From assembly GCF_001659605.2 (NCBI RefSeq), contig NC_035176.2, positions 26,406,716 through 26,470,715 of the forward strand: 64,000 nucleotides of DNA. Direction: 5' to 3'. Within the stretch, counting starts at the first letter, position 1. Every line of letters begins with the position of its first letter. Shown here one piece after another: positions 9,901 to 20,000 of the stretch. The stretch is from Manihot esculenta (Eukaryota; Streptophyta; Magnoliopsida; Malpighiales; Euphorbiaceae). Position numbers and translations under genes: made by a program. Below the pieces are notes generated by a model, which made no database searches, was not told the origin of the DNA, and saw only the letters and a program-made list of their open reading frames with translations.

Positions 9901-11912
9901 ACATGAGCAAGGAACCCCTGACAACCCTTCCTTAACAACCTACGAGCCTGAAGGGCTGATATCAAACCTTTAGGTGTCCCTCTCTTGTCTCCTCTGAAGA
10001 CACACTCTGACCCATCCTGGTCTCTGACACTGACTACTTTGTCTCTGCAGTTCAAAGTAGCATTATATGTAGATAACCAATCCATCCTTAGAATGACATC
10101 AAAATCTGCCAACTCTAGAACCACAAGGTCAGCTGGAAGGTATCTACCCTCTATACACACTGGACTGACTTGACAGACTGACTCTGCCAATGATGGGTCA
10201 CATCTAGGTCCACTGACCCAGAGAGGACACTCTAACTCGGAGACTATCAAACCCAACCTCTCTGCGGCTCTAGAAGCAATGAAAGAGTGAGAAGCACCGA
10301 GGTCCATCAAAGCATACACCTCGGAACACCCAATGATGAGACTACCTGACACCACTATGTTCGACGTGTCTGCCTCCTACTGAGTCATGGTGAATATCCG
10401 TGCTGGAGCTGACGGACCTGCACCTCGGGAACCCATCCCTGATGAAGAGGCTGTCCCTCTTCCTCTACCTCTGCCACTGCTTGGTGGTCGGGCTGAAGCT
10501 GCTGATTGTACTACACTGCCTGAGGTCATCTGCTGGGATGGTGTAACCAAAGTCGCCTGAGGACATTCCCGTGCATAATGTCCCTCCTGCCCACATCTAT
10601 AGCAGGCTGTAGATCCCAACAGACAAGCTCCTTTGTGCGGTCTCCCACACCTAGTGCATACTGGAATATCTGTGCCAGAGCTGGAGCCGCTACTCATTCC
10701 CAGACCCGTCTTAATCCTGCTTCAGAACTTGCCTCTCTTTCCTCTGAGTTTATCCCATCTCTTCTTGCTCGCACTGACCATACTCTGTGAGGAGGAACCT
10801 GGTTTAACACCAGAAGACTGTGCCTTTGATTGCTTGACTACTCCCTGACTGATGGCACTGGCCTCCATCTTTCTAGCAGCATCCACAATCGAGTGGAAAC
10901 TCTCTTTTTCTGCATGGAGGATCAAGGAGAAATACCTGGGATGTAACCTCGTGGCATATCTCTTTGCCTTCTTCTGGTCCGTATCATACGCCTGACCCAC
11001 GTATGGTAACAATTCCAGGAACTTATCTGTATATTCATCAACACTCATCTCCTCCGTCTGTCTCAACTGTTCGAACTCCACAACCTTTAGCTCCCTGGAA
11101 CTGTCAGGAAAAGCCCACCCAGTAAATTCGTTGGCGAACTCTTCCCATGTCATACTGTCTCTTCTGGAGTCCACATAGTTCTTGAACCATTCTCTGGCTT
11201 TCTTGCATTTTAATGTGAACCCTGCCATCTCAATGGCTCTACTATCATATGCTCCCAACTCACTTGTTATCATTCGAACTGCACTGAGATACTCAAAGGG
11301 ATCATCTCCCGTGTTGAATTTAGGAGCATCCAACTTTAAGTACTCCATCATCTTCACCTTACTTCCCCCTGACGAACTGGGTTGTGCTTCAACAACAGGG
11401 GCTACTGGTTCAGGTGGTGGTGGTGGAGGTATTGTTTCTCTGGATTCAGGCGACACTGAACTTGGATGAACAGGTGGGGGTGGATACATGTGATATGGTG
11501 GATAGAAGGAAGGATAAGGCATATATGGCATGTAGGGTGGATATGGGGCAAAGCTGGAGTAATCCGACGTGCCTCCTATCGGATACCCTGGGCCCTGTTG
11601 AAAAGGTGGATAGCCAAACCCCGAGGCCTGTACGCCTCCCTGAGACTCCCCCATACCTTCTTTTGACCGTCCGATGCCCATACTTTCATCTCTACTCTGA
11701 GCCTCCTCCCTAGCCACTCTCTCTTCTTCTGCTCTTTCCCCTCTGCCTACGCCTCTTCTGCTCTCGTCAGAAGACCTTCTAGGGTCTCTTGACTTTCCCT
11801 CCCTGCTTGACCTATGAGATCTTGCCCTTGGCAATGCAGGAGGACGAGCAGCTGTTCCCTCACTGACAGGTGGGACTCCAGTCAATCTCGCGGATCGACG
11901 AGTTCCTCGCAT
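6960..11912 (-). pseudogene. Element B: gag-pol polyprotein with eight nonsense codons
   Basis: The full chromovirus order is readable leftwards in one frame from ATG 11912: gag with Pro/Tyr-rich tract and Retrotrans_gag domain, CCHC knuckle ([15 protein letters not shown], about 10600-10560), protease (DLGASHSF, about 10310), reverse transcriptase (FIDDIL, about 9285), RNase H (CDASRVGLG), integrase with HHCC and D,D(35)E residues, and a chromodomain-like tail. Stops interrupt at 10722, 10377, 9648, 9180, 8637, 8616, 8403 and 7632. There is no frameshift over almost 5 kb. By comparison with C and E, five stops are CAG to TAG, two TGG to TAG and one TGG to TGA, all C-to-T or G-to-A transitions. 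The protease triplet here is D-L-G. The copy cannot act alone but might be mobilised in trans. Confidence 0.95.
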
Positions 11913-12113
11913 CTTAACGTTCTGGAAAACAGCACATAACATAACACATAAGCAACAAATATAAAAGAAGGTACATGCATGAAGCATAGCATGACACATA
12001 AGTAGACAGGACGAACATCCTATCCTAGTGGACATGTTTTCCTATTGTGCTTAGCCCCCTAAACCTCTATGAGCCCAACTCTATCTCTATAGGTCCGATC
12101 ATGTGAACCTAGG

Positions 12114-12125
12114 GCTCTGATACCA
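12114..12125 (-). promoter_or_regulatory. Element B: primer-binding site (initiator tRNA-Met type)
   Basis: The - strand reads TGGTATCAGAGC, three bases inside the 5' LTR end at 12129. It is identical to the sites in A, C and E. Confidence 0.9.
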
Positions 12126-12128
12126 ATC

Positions 12129-12171
12129 TGTAACAGCCCGGAAACCGAACTGCTACCGGCACTAGGATCCA
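12129..12171 (-). repeat. Element B: 5' LTR, small 3'-terminal piece cut off by element C
   Basis: These are the last 43 bases of B's 5' LTR (TGTAACAGCCCGG to TAGGATCCA in + sense), nearly identical to 4720-4762. The rest of the LTR continues at 24389 after element C. ATCCA at 12167-12171 is the left target duplication of C and recurs at 24384-24388. Confidence 0.95.
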
Positions 12172-12705
12172 TGTAATACCCGGCTAGACCCCGGTATCGG
12201 AATTCCTACGTTCCGGCGGATTTTCCGTTGGAAGTCGGGATTCGAGGATGTCGGAGCTTGCCCTAAGGGTATAAGAAAGGTTTTTAAGATGTTTTTAAGT
12301 GTTTTTATCATGTTTGCATGTTTTGAGTTAAGAAAATTGAGTTTTGAAATGAAAAGGCCAAGGGGACAAAAGCCAGGTTCGGCCGCCGAAGGTGAAGTTC
12401 GGCCGCCGAAAGTTGCATGGTTTCGCATGCATGTTAGGCCGCCGAAGGAAGAGTCGGTTGGCCACTACAAAAGCCCCTTTGCCCGAGACTTGAGTGTTAA
12501 ACACTCTGTTTTTGGGTCAAAGGTAGGTTCAAGCTCTCCTTGGTGTGATTTCTCATGTTTTCCTCAAATCGTGCATGTTGTAACTTGATTTGAGCTTTGG
12601 TTTAGAGATTTGAGCAAAAGGAAGCAAAGTTGAGCACTTGGAGAGTTTGATTGAGTTTTCTCCTATCTCCAAGCTTGGATCATCAATCCTCTAGTTCTTC
12701 AAGAG

Positions 12706-13364
12706 GTAAGCATGGATCCTCACCTCCCCTTATGTTTAAAGCAAGTTTTAGAAGTTTTGGAGAGGGTTATGGCATGTTTTGGGGTATAAGCATGAGTGTG
12801 AGCATATGTTGCTCATATGCGTTTTGTTGTTGTTTTTGGGGCTTGAACTAGTTTTTTTGGCCTCTATATGCATGAGTTATGTTATATGTTAGTTGAGAAG
12901 TGTTGGTATGCATGTTCTGGGTGTTTGATAGGATTTGGGAGGCTGAGAGCATGAGTTGTGCTCGGATTCTGCCTTTCTGGAGAATCCAGGTTTGGCCGCC
13001 GAAGCAAGGTTCGGCTGCCGAACCCCTTGAGGAGGCAGTTTCGGCTGCCAAACCTTGCCCCCGAAAGCTAGGCTTTTGGGTGAGAAAGGGGCTTTCGGCC
13101 GCCGAAAGAGGGAGTTCGGCCGCCGAAAGTGCATGAGTTTCGTCTCTGGACGAGACTTTCGGCCGCCGAAGGTGCCGCCGAACATGCATGAGTTTCGTCT
13201 CTGGAGAGGGGTTTCGGCCGCCGAAAGTGCCGTCGAAAGTGCCCAGTCCAGCCTTCATTTGCCCATTTTTCCATGCATGCCTATGATGTTTTAGAGGGGT
13301 TTTGGGGAGATAGTAGGAGTTATGTTTAAGTAAGTGTGGTCCTCATTTGAGTCCACCTGTGTAG
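12706..13364 (+). other. Element C: candidate leader intron 1 holding the palindrome array
   Basis: GTAAGC at 12706 follows CTTCAAGAG, and CTGTGTAG ends at 13364. Donor and acceptor contexts are conserved in A, B and E although the sequence between has diverged. The palindrome array lies inside. Splicing is inferred, not shown. Confidence 0.45.
12985..13245 (+). repeat. Element C 5' LTR: palindrome array
   Basis: About seven TTCGGCCGCCGAA-type units plus half units (GTGCCGCCGAA) lie here with GTTTCGTCTCTGG and CATGCATG spacers. The homologous array in the 3' LTR (22970-23225) differs at several units by single C/T changes. Confidence 0.85.
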
Positions 13365-13433
13365 GTACGGACCCGAGAGACCAAGGAGGCCCACAGAGTT
13401 AGAGTTACAGAGACTGCTCAGCAGTTGACAGAG
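13365..13433 (+). other. Element C 5' LTR: candidate 69-base leader exon
   Basis: It lies between CTGTGTAG and GTGAGTG, starts GTACGGACC and ends GACAGAG. Exactly 69 bases also in the 3' LTR (23347-23415), in E (32159-32227) and in B (5642-5710). Confidence 0.45.
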
Positions 13434-13647
13434 GTGAGTGGAACAGAACTTTATTTTAAAAGTTAAGAACTGTTTTAGCATGATTCATGCATCATTGCCA
13501 TGTTTATGTAGGATGCTTTGCATTAGTATGCACCACGTTGATGCATTGCATTATTACTTGTATATGTGGATTGGACCGAGGCGATCTCAATAGCCCATAA
13601 GTCTGTCATTATTGTATGTCCTGTGTGAGCTCCTTTGGGGCCGGGCA

Positions 13648-13690
13648 TGTAACGACCCGGAAACCGGTACCCCTCTGTAACGGCCCGAAC
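13648..13690 (-). repeat. Doubled LTR terminus in D
   Basis: Two different LTR tips stand in tandem: TGTAACGACCCGGAAACCGG at 13648 resembles the E-type end, and TGTAACGGCCCG at 13676 resembles the C-type end (continuing ACCATCACTGGCACTAGG). The target duplication GGGCA lies outside the first tip, so the extra 28 bases were part of the integrated DNA or of a later local change. Confidence 0.75.
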
Positions 13691-16003
13691 CATCACTGGC
13701 ACTAGGATCCAGATCGGCTTAAGGCCGCCGGGACCCGTAGTAAGCCGACTATACTCTCTGTGTACCTGATAGATCCCATACATGATATAAAACGACTTAA
13801 CAATCCTGTAAAACTCTGTAGGCTTAACTGCTGCTACTCAGATATGTCAATCTGAAATGGCCCTCAGGGCCTATACCAGGGACTACTATCTGCTGTGGGT
13901 CAAGGGATTGACACCCTTTTAATCTATAACACATCCCATTGGTATCTCATCAACGCCATACGTTAAGCCTAACTCACACATTTCTCATCAAGAAACGTAA
14001 AACAGGATGCATGTACAAAGGGATTAATCATACATCACACTATGACAACGACACTAGAGAAAGCACAAGTCTATCCAGTAACTGATAGTACATATCGAGA
14101 CATTACATGACAACTAATCTTTTAATTACATCATGTCCACTATGCTATTACAAACATACATTCAGGCATCACTGTTCTTTGTACTCTTGCTGACTTTGAC
14201 TTCCCATAGCTATCTCAGAACCTGCAAAACTGGGGTTAAGGGAGTGGGATGAGCTACTACAGCCCAGTGAGGAGGAACAATAAAACAATTCATTCATTAC
14301 ATGCTCTCATGAAATGCATCACATCACAAACATATCATCTCACGGATGAACATGTCACCTATAGCCCTCTACTATATGTCATAATATGTCCTGCTATGCC
14401 AAGGAGACTAGGTCATCACCTGGACTTCTCTTATTTCTCTCATATCATAACATGTCCCACTGTGCCAAGGAGACTAGGTCATCACCTGGACTTTTCTTAC
14501 CTGATCTGACAGCCCGGCTGTCTAACACATAGTACCAGGAGCGACCTGGACTATCCAGGGGCGACCTGGTATGGCTATCTCATGCCATATCTCATCTGAT
14601 CTCATAGTATCTCAGCTACTATCAAGGGCTAGGGATCATTCAATGTTCATCCACACAAATATCATCTTATGCAATGCAGCATATTCGTGAGTTCTAATGC
14701 AACACAACCTAATATAAAACATGGCATCTTATGATGCATGGATCATGCGAAGATATGCAAGTTAAAACATTAAGTTAGTTCCACTCACCTGTAGCCAAAC
14801 AGTGGCTAGCTCTGGGCCAACTCTAACTCTGAAGCAGCTACTACTGCTTAACACCTCGGTTCCTCGGGTCCAACCCTACAATGAAGGACTCAAATGAGGT
14901 ACCAAACATACTCTATATTACTGATAAACATCTCCCCAAAACCCCTCTAGAATACCTCAAAACAATCACATTTAGCATACAAAAGAAAAACTAGACAGAA
15001 CACATTCGGCTGCAGGTTCGGCGGCCGAATGCCCTGTCCAGAGCCGAAACTGGCATACCTTCGGCGGCCGAATCTCCACTTTAGGCGGCCGAAACCTCAA
15101 AAACACTCAAGGGCAAGCTGTGGCAGCCTAAGCCACCATGCAAGGGGTTCGGCGGCCGAATCCTCCCTTCGGCGGCCGAACCTGAGTTCATCCAGAACTC
15201 AGCTTCGTGCACAACCATCTTCTGCCAACCAACAACTCCTCTCCACATGCATAACTCAACTCCTCAACTTGCACATACGTTGGTATATGCACCAAGGGGT
15301 CCAAAACTACCTATTAACCCCAACAAACAGCACACATAACACATAATCATGCATAAACCATGAAATACATCAAAACGAAACTCTAAAACCTAAACATGCA
15401 ACTCTACCCTTAACCTCTTTAAACGCTGTTAAAACCATAAAACAAGTATAAAGACCTCGCTTACCTCCTAAAACTAGCAGAGGAACAACTGGAACGCAAC
15501 AAATCCCCTTCACAAGCTTCAAACCACCAAAACCTCTCTTTTCTCTCAAAACCTTCAAAACCTCTTGCAAACGAGCAACCCTCTGCATGAGCTGATTAAA
15601 AGCTTGCAGATGAGTCAAGGGAGACGTGGCCCAACCTCTGGTCATGATCTGGAGGTGAACACCTGGCCAAACCACGGACTGAGGAGCATGCACAACTAAC
15701 CGACCACCTCAGCTGCGGCTGCCGAAACTGCATGCAAAACCATGCAACTTTCGGGCGCCGAACATAACCTTCGGGGGCCGAACATTGGGCACTTTCGGCG
15801 GCCGAACTTCACCTTCGGGGGCCGAACATAACAGAAACTCCTTTGGCCAATTCTCCACGAAATTCAACTCGTTTTCTACGCTAAACCTTTAAAACACTTT
15901 AAATATTTAGAAAATCTTTCTCATACCCTTCTAGAAATCTCGGACATCCCCAAATTCCACCGGACGGTAGAATTTCTGATGTCTGAATTAGCCGGGTATT
16001 ACA
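13648..16003 (-). mobile_element. Solo LTR D of the same chromovirus family
   Basis: This is a single LTR (2356 bp) in - orientation inside C's 5' LTR. Its ends are TGTAATAC (at 16003) and a TGTAACG terminus (at 13648), and it is flanked by GGGCA at 13643-13647 and 16004-16008. No internal region is present, so the internal part was lost by LTR-LTR recombination. Palindromes lie at 15005-15182 and 15712-15830; the minisatellite (CCAAGGAGACTAGGTC units) is at about 14397-14500. A TATA box is not evident, and the exon-like segment is 87 bases because of an added stretch of about 18. The 3' terminus is doubled: see 13648-13690. Confidence 0.92.
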
Positions 16004-16764
16004 GGGCATTTACCTTGGATGAGTCCTGTGAGAGCCCTTATAGGGTCGGGCACCATGAGTAGTTAGTGAAAGACCTGTGTGAGCTCCTTTGGGGGCCGGG
16101 CACTGACAGAGGGAGTTTTGGGATCATGTCCAATCCGAGATGTGAAATGTTTGTGCAGTGATGCATCATATGATAACATGTTTTAAATGTGATTTTTTTT
16201 TATAGATTCCGCTCACTGGGCTTTAGCAGCTCATCCCTCTCCCTAACCCCATTTTTCAGGGCCTCAGAGAAGAGAAAGAGATAGCAAGAGTAAAAGGCAT
16301 ATGTAATAGTATAGAATAGTGGACATGAGAATGATGTACAGTACAGAGTTTATGTAATGTATAGAAATGATGTAATAGCAAGTTATATAGTGAGTTATAG
16401 TATTGTGCTTGGCCCTAGTGCTTGTTATCCCTTTGCACATGATCCTTTTATGTTATATATGATTGCGATAATGTGGTGATGATGATGAGCTAAGCTTGGT
16501 GCATGGTAGTCTTTCTATCTCTGTAGTCACTGTATGGTACCATAGCAGGTATCACTCTTCGAGTGCATACAGACAGAGCATGCATAGTCCAGGCTTAAAA
16601 AAAAAAAAGAGAAGAGTAAGTAACAGTTTTAAGCTTAAGTATGATCATGTATGGGATTTATCAGGTACACAGAGTTGACAGTAGGCTTACTACGGGTCCC
16701 GGCGGCCTTAAGCCGATCTGGATCCTAGTGCCGGTGATGGTCCGGTAAGCGGGCTGTTACAGAT

Positions 16765-16776
16765 TGGTATCAGAGC
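16765..16776 (+). promoter_or_regulatory. Element C: primer-binding site (initiator tRNA-Met type)
   Basis: TGGTATCAGAGC begins three bases after the 5' LTR end at 16761. Confidence 0.92.
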
Positions 16777-17057
16777 ATAGGGCCTCTAGAGTACGGTGTG
16801 CTGAGCTAAGATGCTCAGGGATTAGAGATATCTCACATCGGAAAGAGGTTGTTTTAGAGGGCAAGCACAATAGGAAGATCATGTCCACTAGGATAGGATG
16901 TTGAGTCCTGTCTTGATGTGTAATGCCATGATTTTATGCCTGTGCATTTCATGATATGCTATGATATGCTATGATATGCTATGCTATGAGTTGAGGGTTC
17001 ATGTTGTTACATGGATCCTATGATGCTAAAGTTCATGTTATGTTTTCAGAAGCTAAG
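16777..17057 (+). other. Element C: gag leader
   Basis: This is noncoding. It carries the family-conserved block GCACAATAGG plus ATGTCCACTAGGATAGGATG at about 16865-16900 and a run of ATATGCTATG repeats at about 16952-16988. The frame is open back to 17001, but gag homology with A, B and E starts only at the ATG at 17058. Confidence 0.6.
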
Positions 17058-20000
17058 ATGAGAGGAACCCGTCGATCAGCTAGATTGACTGGAGCTCCGC
17101 CCGAGAATGAGGGAATGGAAGGGCGTCCCCCTGCTTTGCCAAGAGCTATGTCCCAAAGGGCAGGCAGAGAAAGATCATCAAGGGACCCTAGAAGGTCTTT
17201 TGATGAAAGCAGGAGGGAGACAGAACAGAGAAGAAGATCGAGTGATACAAGGGAAGAGATGGATGTGGATCCAAGAATGGATGGAGGGTTAGGTGTTGGC
17301 ACTACAGAGGAGGATGTGGGATCATCACAGGGAGGCGGTCAGGCCTCGGGGTATGGTTATCCACCCCACTATCAGCCCTACCCACAGGGCCCAGGATATT
17401 CGATGGGAGGTACATCGGATTATCCTAGTTTTCACCCATATCCCACATATATGCCTTATCCACCGTATTACCCCCCATATCCACCATATCCCATGTATCC
17501 ACCCTCACCTTTTTACCCCAGTCCAGCATACTCTACACCAGAAAGTTCTGCACCTCCCCCACCACCACCAGTGGTACAACCAGAAGCCCCAGTTATCCAA
17601 ACACCTCAACCTGGCCCATCTGTGAGGAGCAAGGTAAAGATGACTGATTACCTAAAGTTAGATGCTCCTAAGTATCAATCAGGAGATGATCCGTTTGAGT
17701 ACATTAAAGCAGTCAAGATGATAGCAGATGAGCTAGGGGCAGATGATACCAGAGCCATTCAGATGGCAGGGTTCACTTTAAAATGTAAGAAGGCGAAGGA
17801 ATGGTTTGGCGTCTATGTGGACCCTAGGTTGGATAACATGTCTTGGGAGGAGTTTGCTAATGAGTTTGCCGGATGGGCATTCCCAGATAGTTCGAAAGAG
17901 CTAAAGATGATAGAGTTTGAGCAGCTCAAGCAGACAGAGGATATGAGTATTGATGAGTTTACTGACAGGTTTCTGGAGTTGCTGCGGTATGCAGGACAGG
18001 CCTATGATACGGAACAGAAAAAGGCTAGGAGGTATGCTATGAAACTGCATTCCAGGTATTCCTCTTTGATCCATGCAGCCGAGAGGGAGAGTTTCCACAC
18101 CGTGGTGGATTTAGCACGGAGGATGGAGGCTAGTGCCATTATACAGGGTACAGTGAAACAGCAGCCGGCACAGTCTTCAGGTTCTAAGACCTCAGGTAGG
18201 GGTAAGTCAGATCCCTCTTCACAGGGTGCAGCAACTTCCAGTGGTAAGAAGTGGAGTGGTTCCACGCAGAAGTCGAGGAAGAATAAGTTCTGGAATAAGA
18301 TTAAAGCAGGTCTGGGATTAGGCAGTGGCATGAGTTCAGGCTCAGAGGTTCCAGTGTGTGGTCGGTGCGGTAAGGCGCACAGAGGAGTTTGTCGTTTGGG
18401 GATTACAGGATGTTACAGGTGCGGCCAGGAGGGACACATGGCTCGTGAGTGCCCTCAGGCATCTTTCACGGCACCATCCCAGCAGACAGCTCCAGCTAGC
18501 ATGCCACAGCCACCAGTTTCAGGTATGACGCAGGGCAGAGGCAGAGGGAGAGGGTCAGCCTCTTCATCTGCGGGTCCCCGAGGTGGAGGTCCGTCAGCTC
18601 CGGTGCGGATTTTCACGATGACACAGCAGGAGGCAAACACTTCTAACACCGTGGTGTCAGGTAATCTCCTCATTGGGTGTTCTGAGGTGTATGCTTTGTT
18701 AGACCCTGGTGCTTCGCATTCCTTTGTTGCTCCCAGAGCCATAGAGAGAGTGGGTTTGATGACGTCTAGGTTAGAGTGTCCCCTATGGGTCAGTGGCCCT
18801 AAGTGTGATCCATCGTTGGCAGAGACAGTCTGTCGACATAGTCCAGTGTTTTTAGATGGTAGATGCCTTCCAGCTGACCTTGTGGTTCTAGAGTTGACAG
18901 ATTTTGACGTCATTCTAGGGATGGATTGGCTATCTGCATATGGTGCTACCTTGGACTGCAGAGACAAGGTAGTTAAGTTCAGAGATGAGGATGGATCTGA
19001 GTTTGTCTTCAGAGGAGACAGGAGGGGCACGCCTAGAGGTCTGATATCAGCCCTACAGGCTCGTAGGTTGCTCAGGAGGGGATGTCAGGGGTATCTAGCT
19101 CATGTGAGAGAGCTAGACAGTCAGGTTAGGGACCCCAGTTCAGTGCCCGTAGTCAGAGAGTTCCCAGATGTGTTTCCAGATGAGCTTCCAGGACTACCAC
19201 CTGATAGGGAAATAGAGTTCGAGATAGAGTTAGTGCCTGGTACCAGACCGATCTCTATTCCTCCCTACAGGATGGCACCAGCAGAGCTAAAAGAGTTGAA
19301 AGAGCAGCTACAGGAGTTGGTAGATAAGGGTTTCATCCGTCCAAGTACCTCACCCTGGGGTGCTCCAGTGTTGTTTGTCAAGAAAAAGGATGGATCCCTT
19401 AGACTTTGTATCGACTACAGGCAGTTGAACAAAGTCACTACCAAGAATAAGTATCCTCTCCCCAGGATCGATGATCTATTCGACCAGCTAGCAGGAGCAG
19501 GTTGTTTTTCTAAGATAGATCTGAGATCGGGCTATCATCAGCTGAGAATTAGGGAAGAGGATGTACCTAAGACAGCTTTCAGGACCAGATATGGGCATTA
19601 TGAGTTCTTAGTGATGCCGTTCGGGTTGACTAACGCCCCTGCAGCATTCATGGATCTCATGAACCGAGTTTTCAGAGAGTACCTGGATCACTTTGTTATT
19701 GTCTTCATAGATGATATCTTGGTGTATTCCAGGAATGCAGAGGAGCATGCCCATCATCTGAGGATAGTCCTGCAGACCTTGAGAGAGCATGGTTTATATG
19801 CCAAGTTCTCCAAGTGTGAGTTCTGGCTAAGGAGCATTTCATTCTTGGGGCATGTAGTGTCAGATCAAGGTATAGCAGTGGACCCCAAGAAGATAGAAGC
19901 TGTAGCCAATTGGCCTAGACCCACCACAGTGACAGAGGTCAAGAGTTTCTTGGGTTTGGCAGGCTACTACAGGAGGTTCGTTCAGGACTTCTCCAAGATA

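Larger units (their letters stand above)
12172..16761 (+). repeat. Element C: 5' LTR, interrupted by solo LTR D
   Basis: LTR sequence is at 12172-13647 and 16009-16761 (counting GGGCA once), starting TGTAATAC and ending CTGTTACA next to the primer site. U3 holds two palindromes (12378-12415), an RY motif (GCATGCATG, about 12425) and a TATA-like TACAAAAG at 12466. The leader holds a donor-like AAGAG|GTAAGC at 12706, a palindrome array (12985-13245), a 69-base exon-like segment (13365-13433) and a pyrimidine-rich acceptor-like site near 16258. A 12-base poly-A run at about 16597 is part of the LTR, since the other LTR has 14. Confidence 0.95.

Noticed and set aside
16597..16610. Poly-A run as the tail of a SINE or LINE or a processed pseudogene.
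   Set aside because: The same run (14 bases) is at the homologous place in the other C LTR, so it is part of the LTR.
17001..17057. Start of element C gag at the first in-frame ATG, 17001.
   Set aside because: Homology among A, B, C and E begins at [10 protein letters not shown] (17058); the upstream codons are not conserved.
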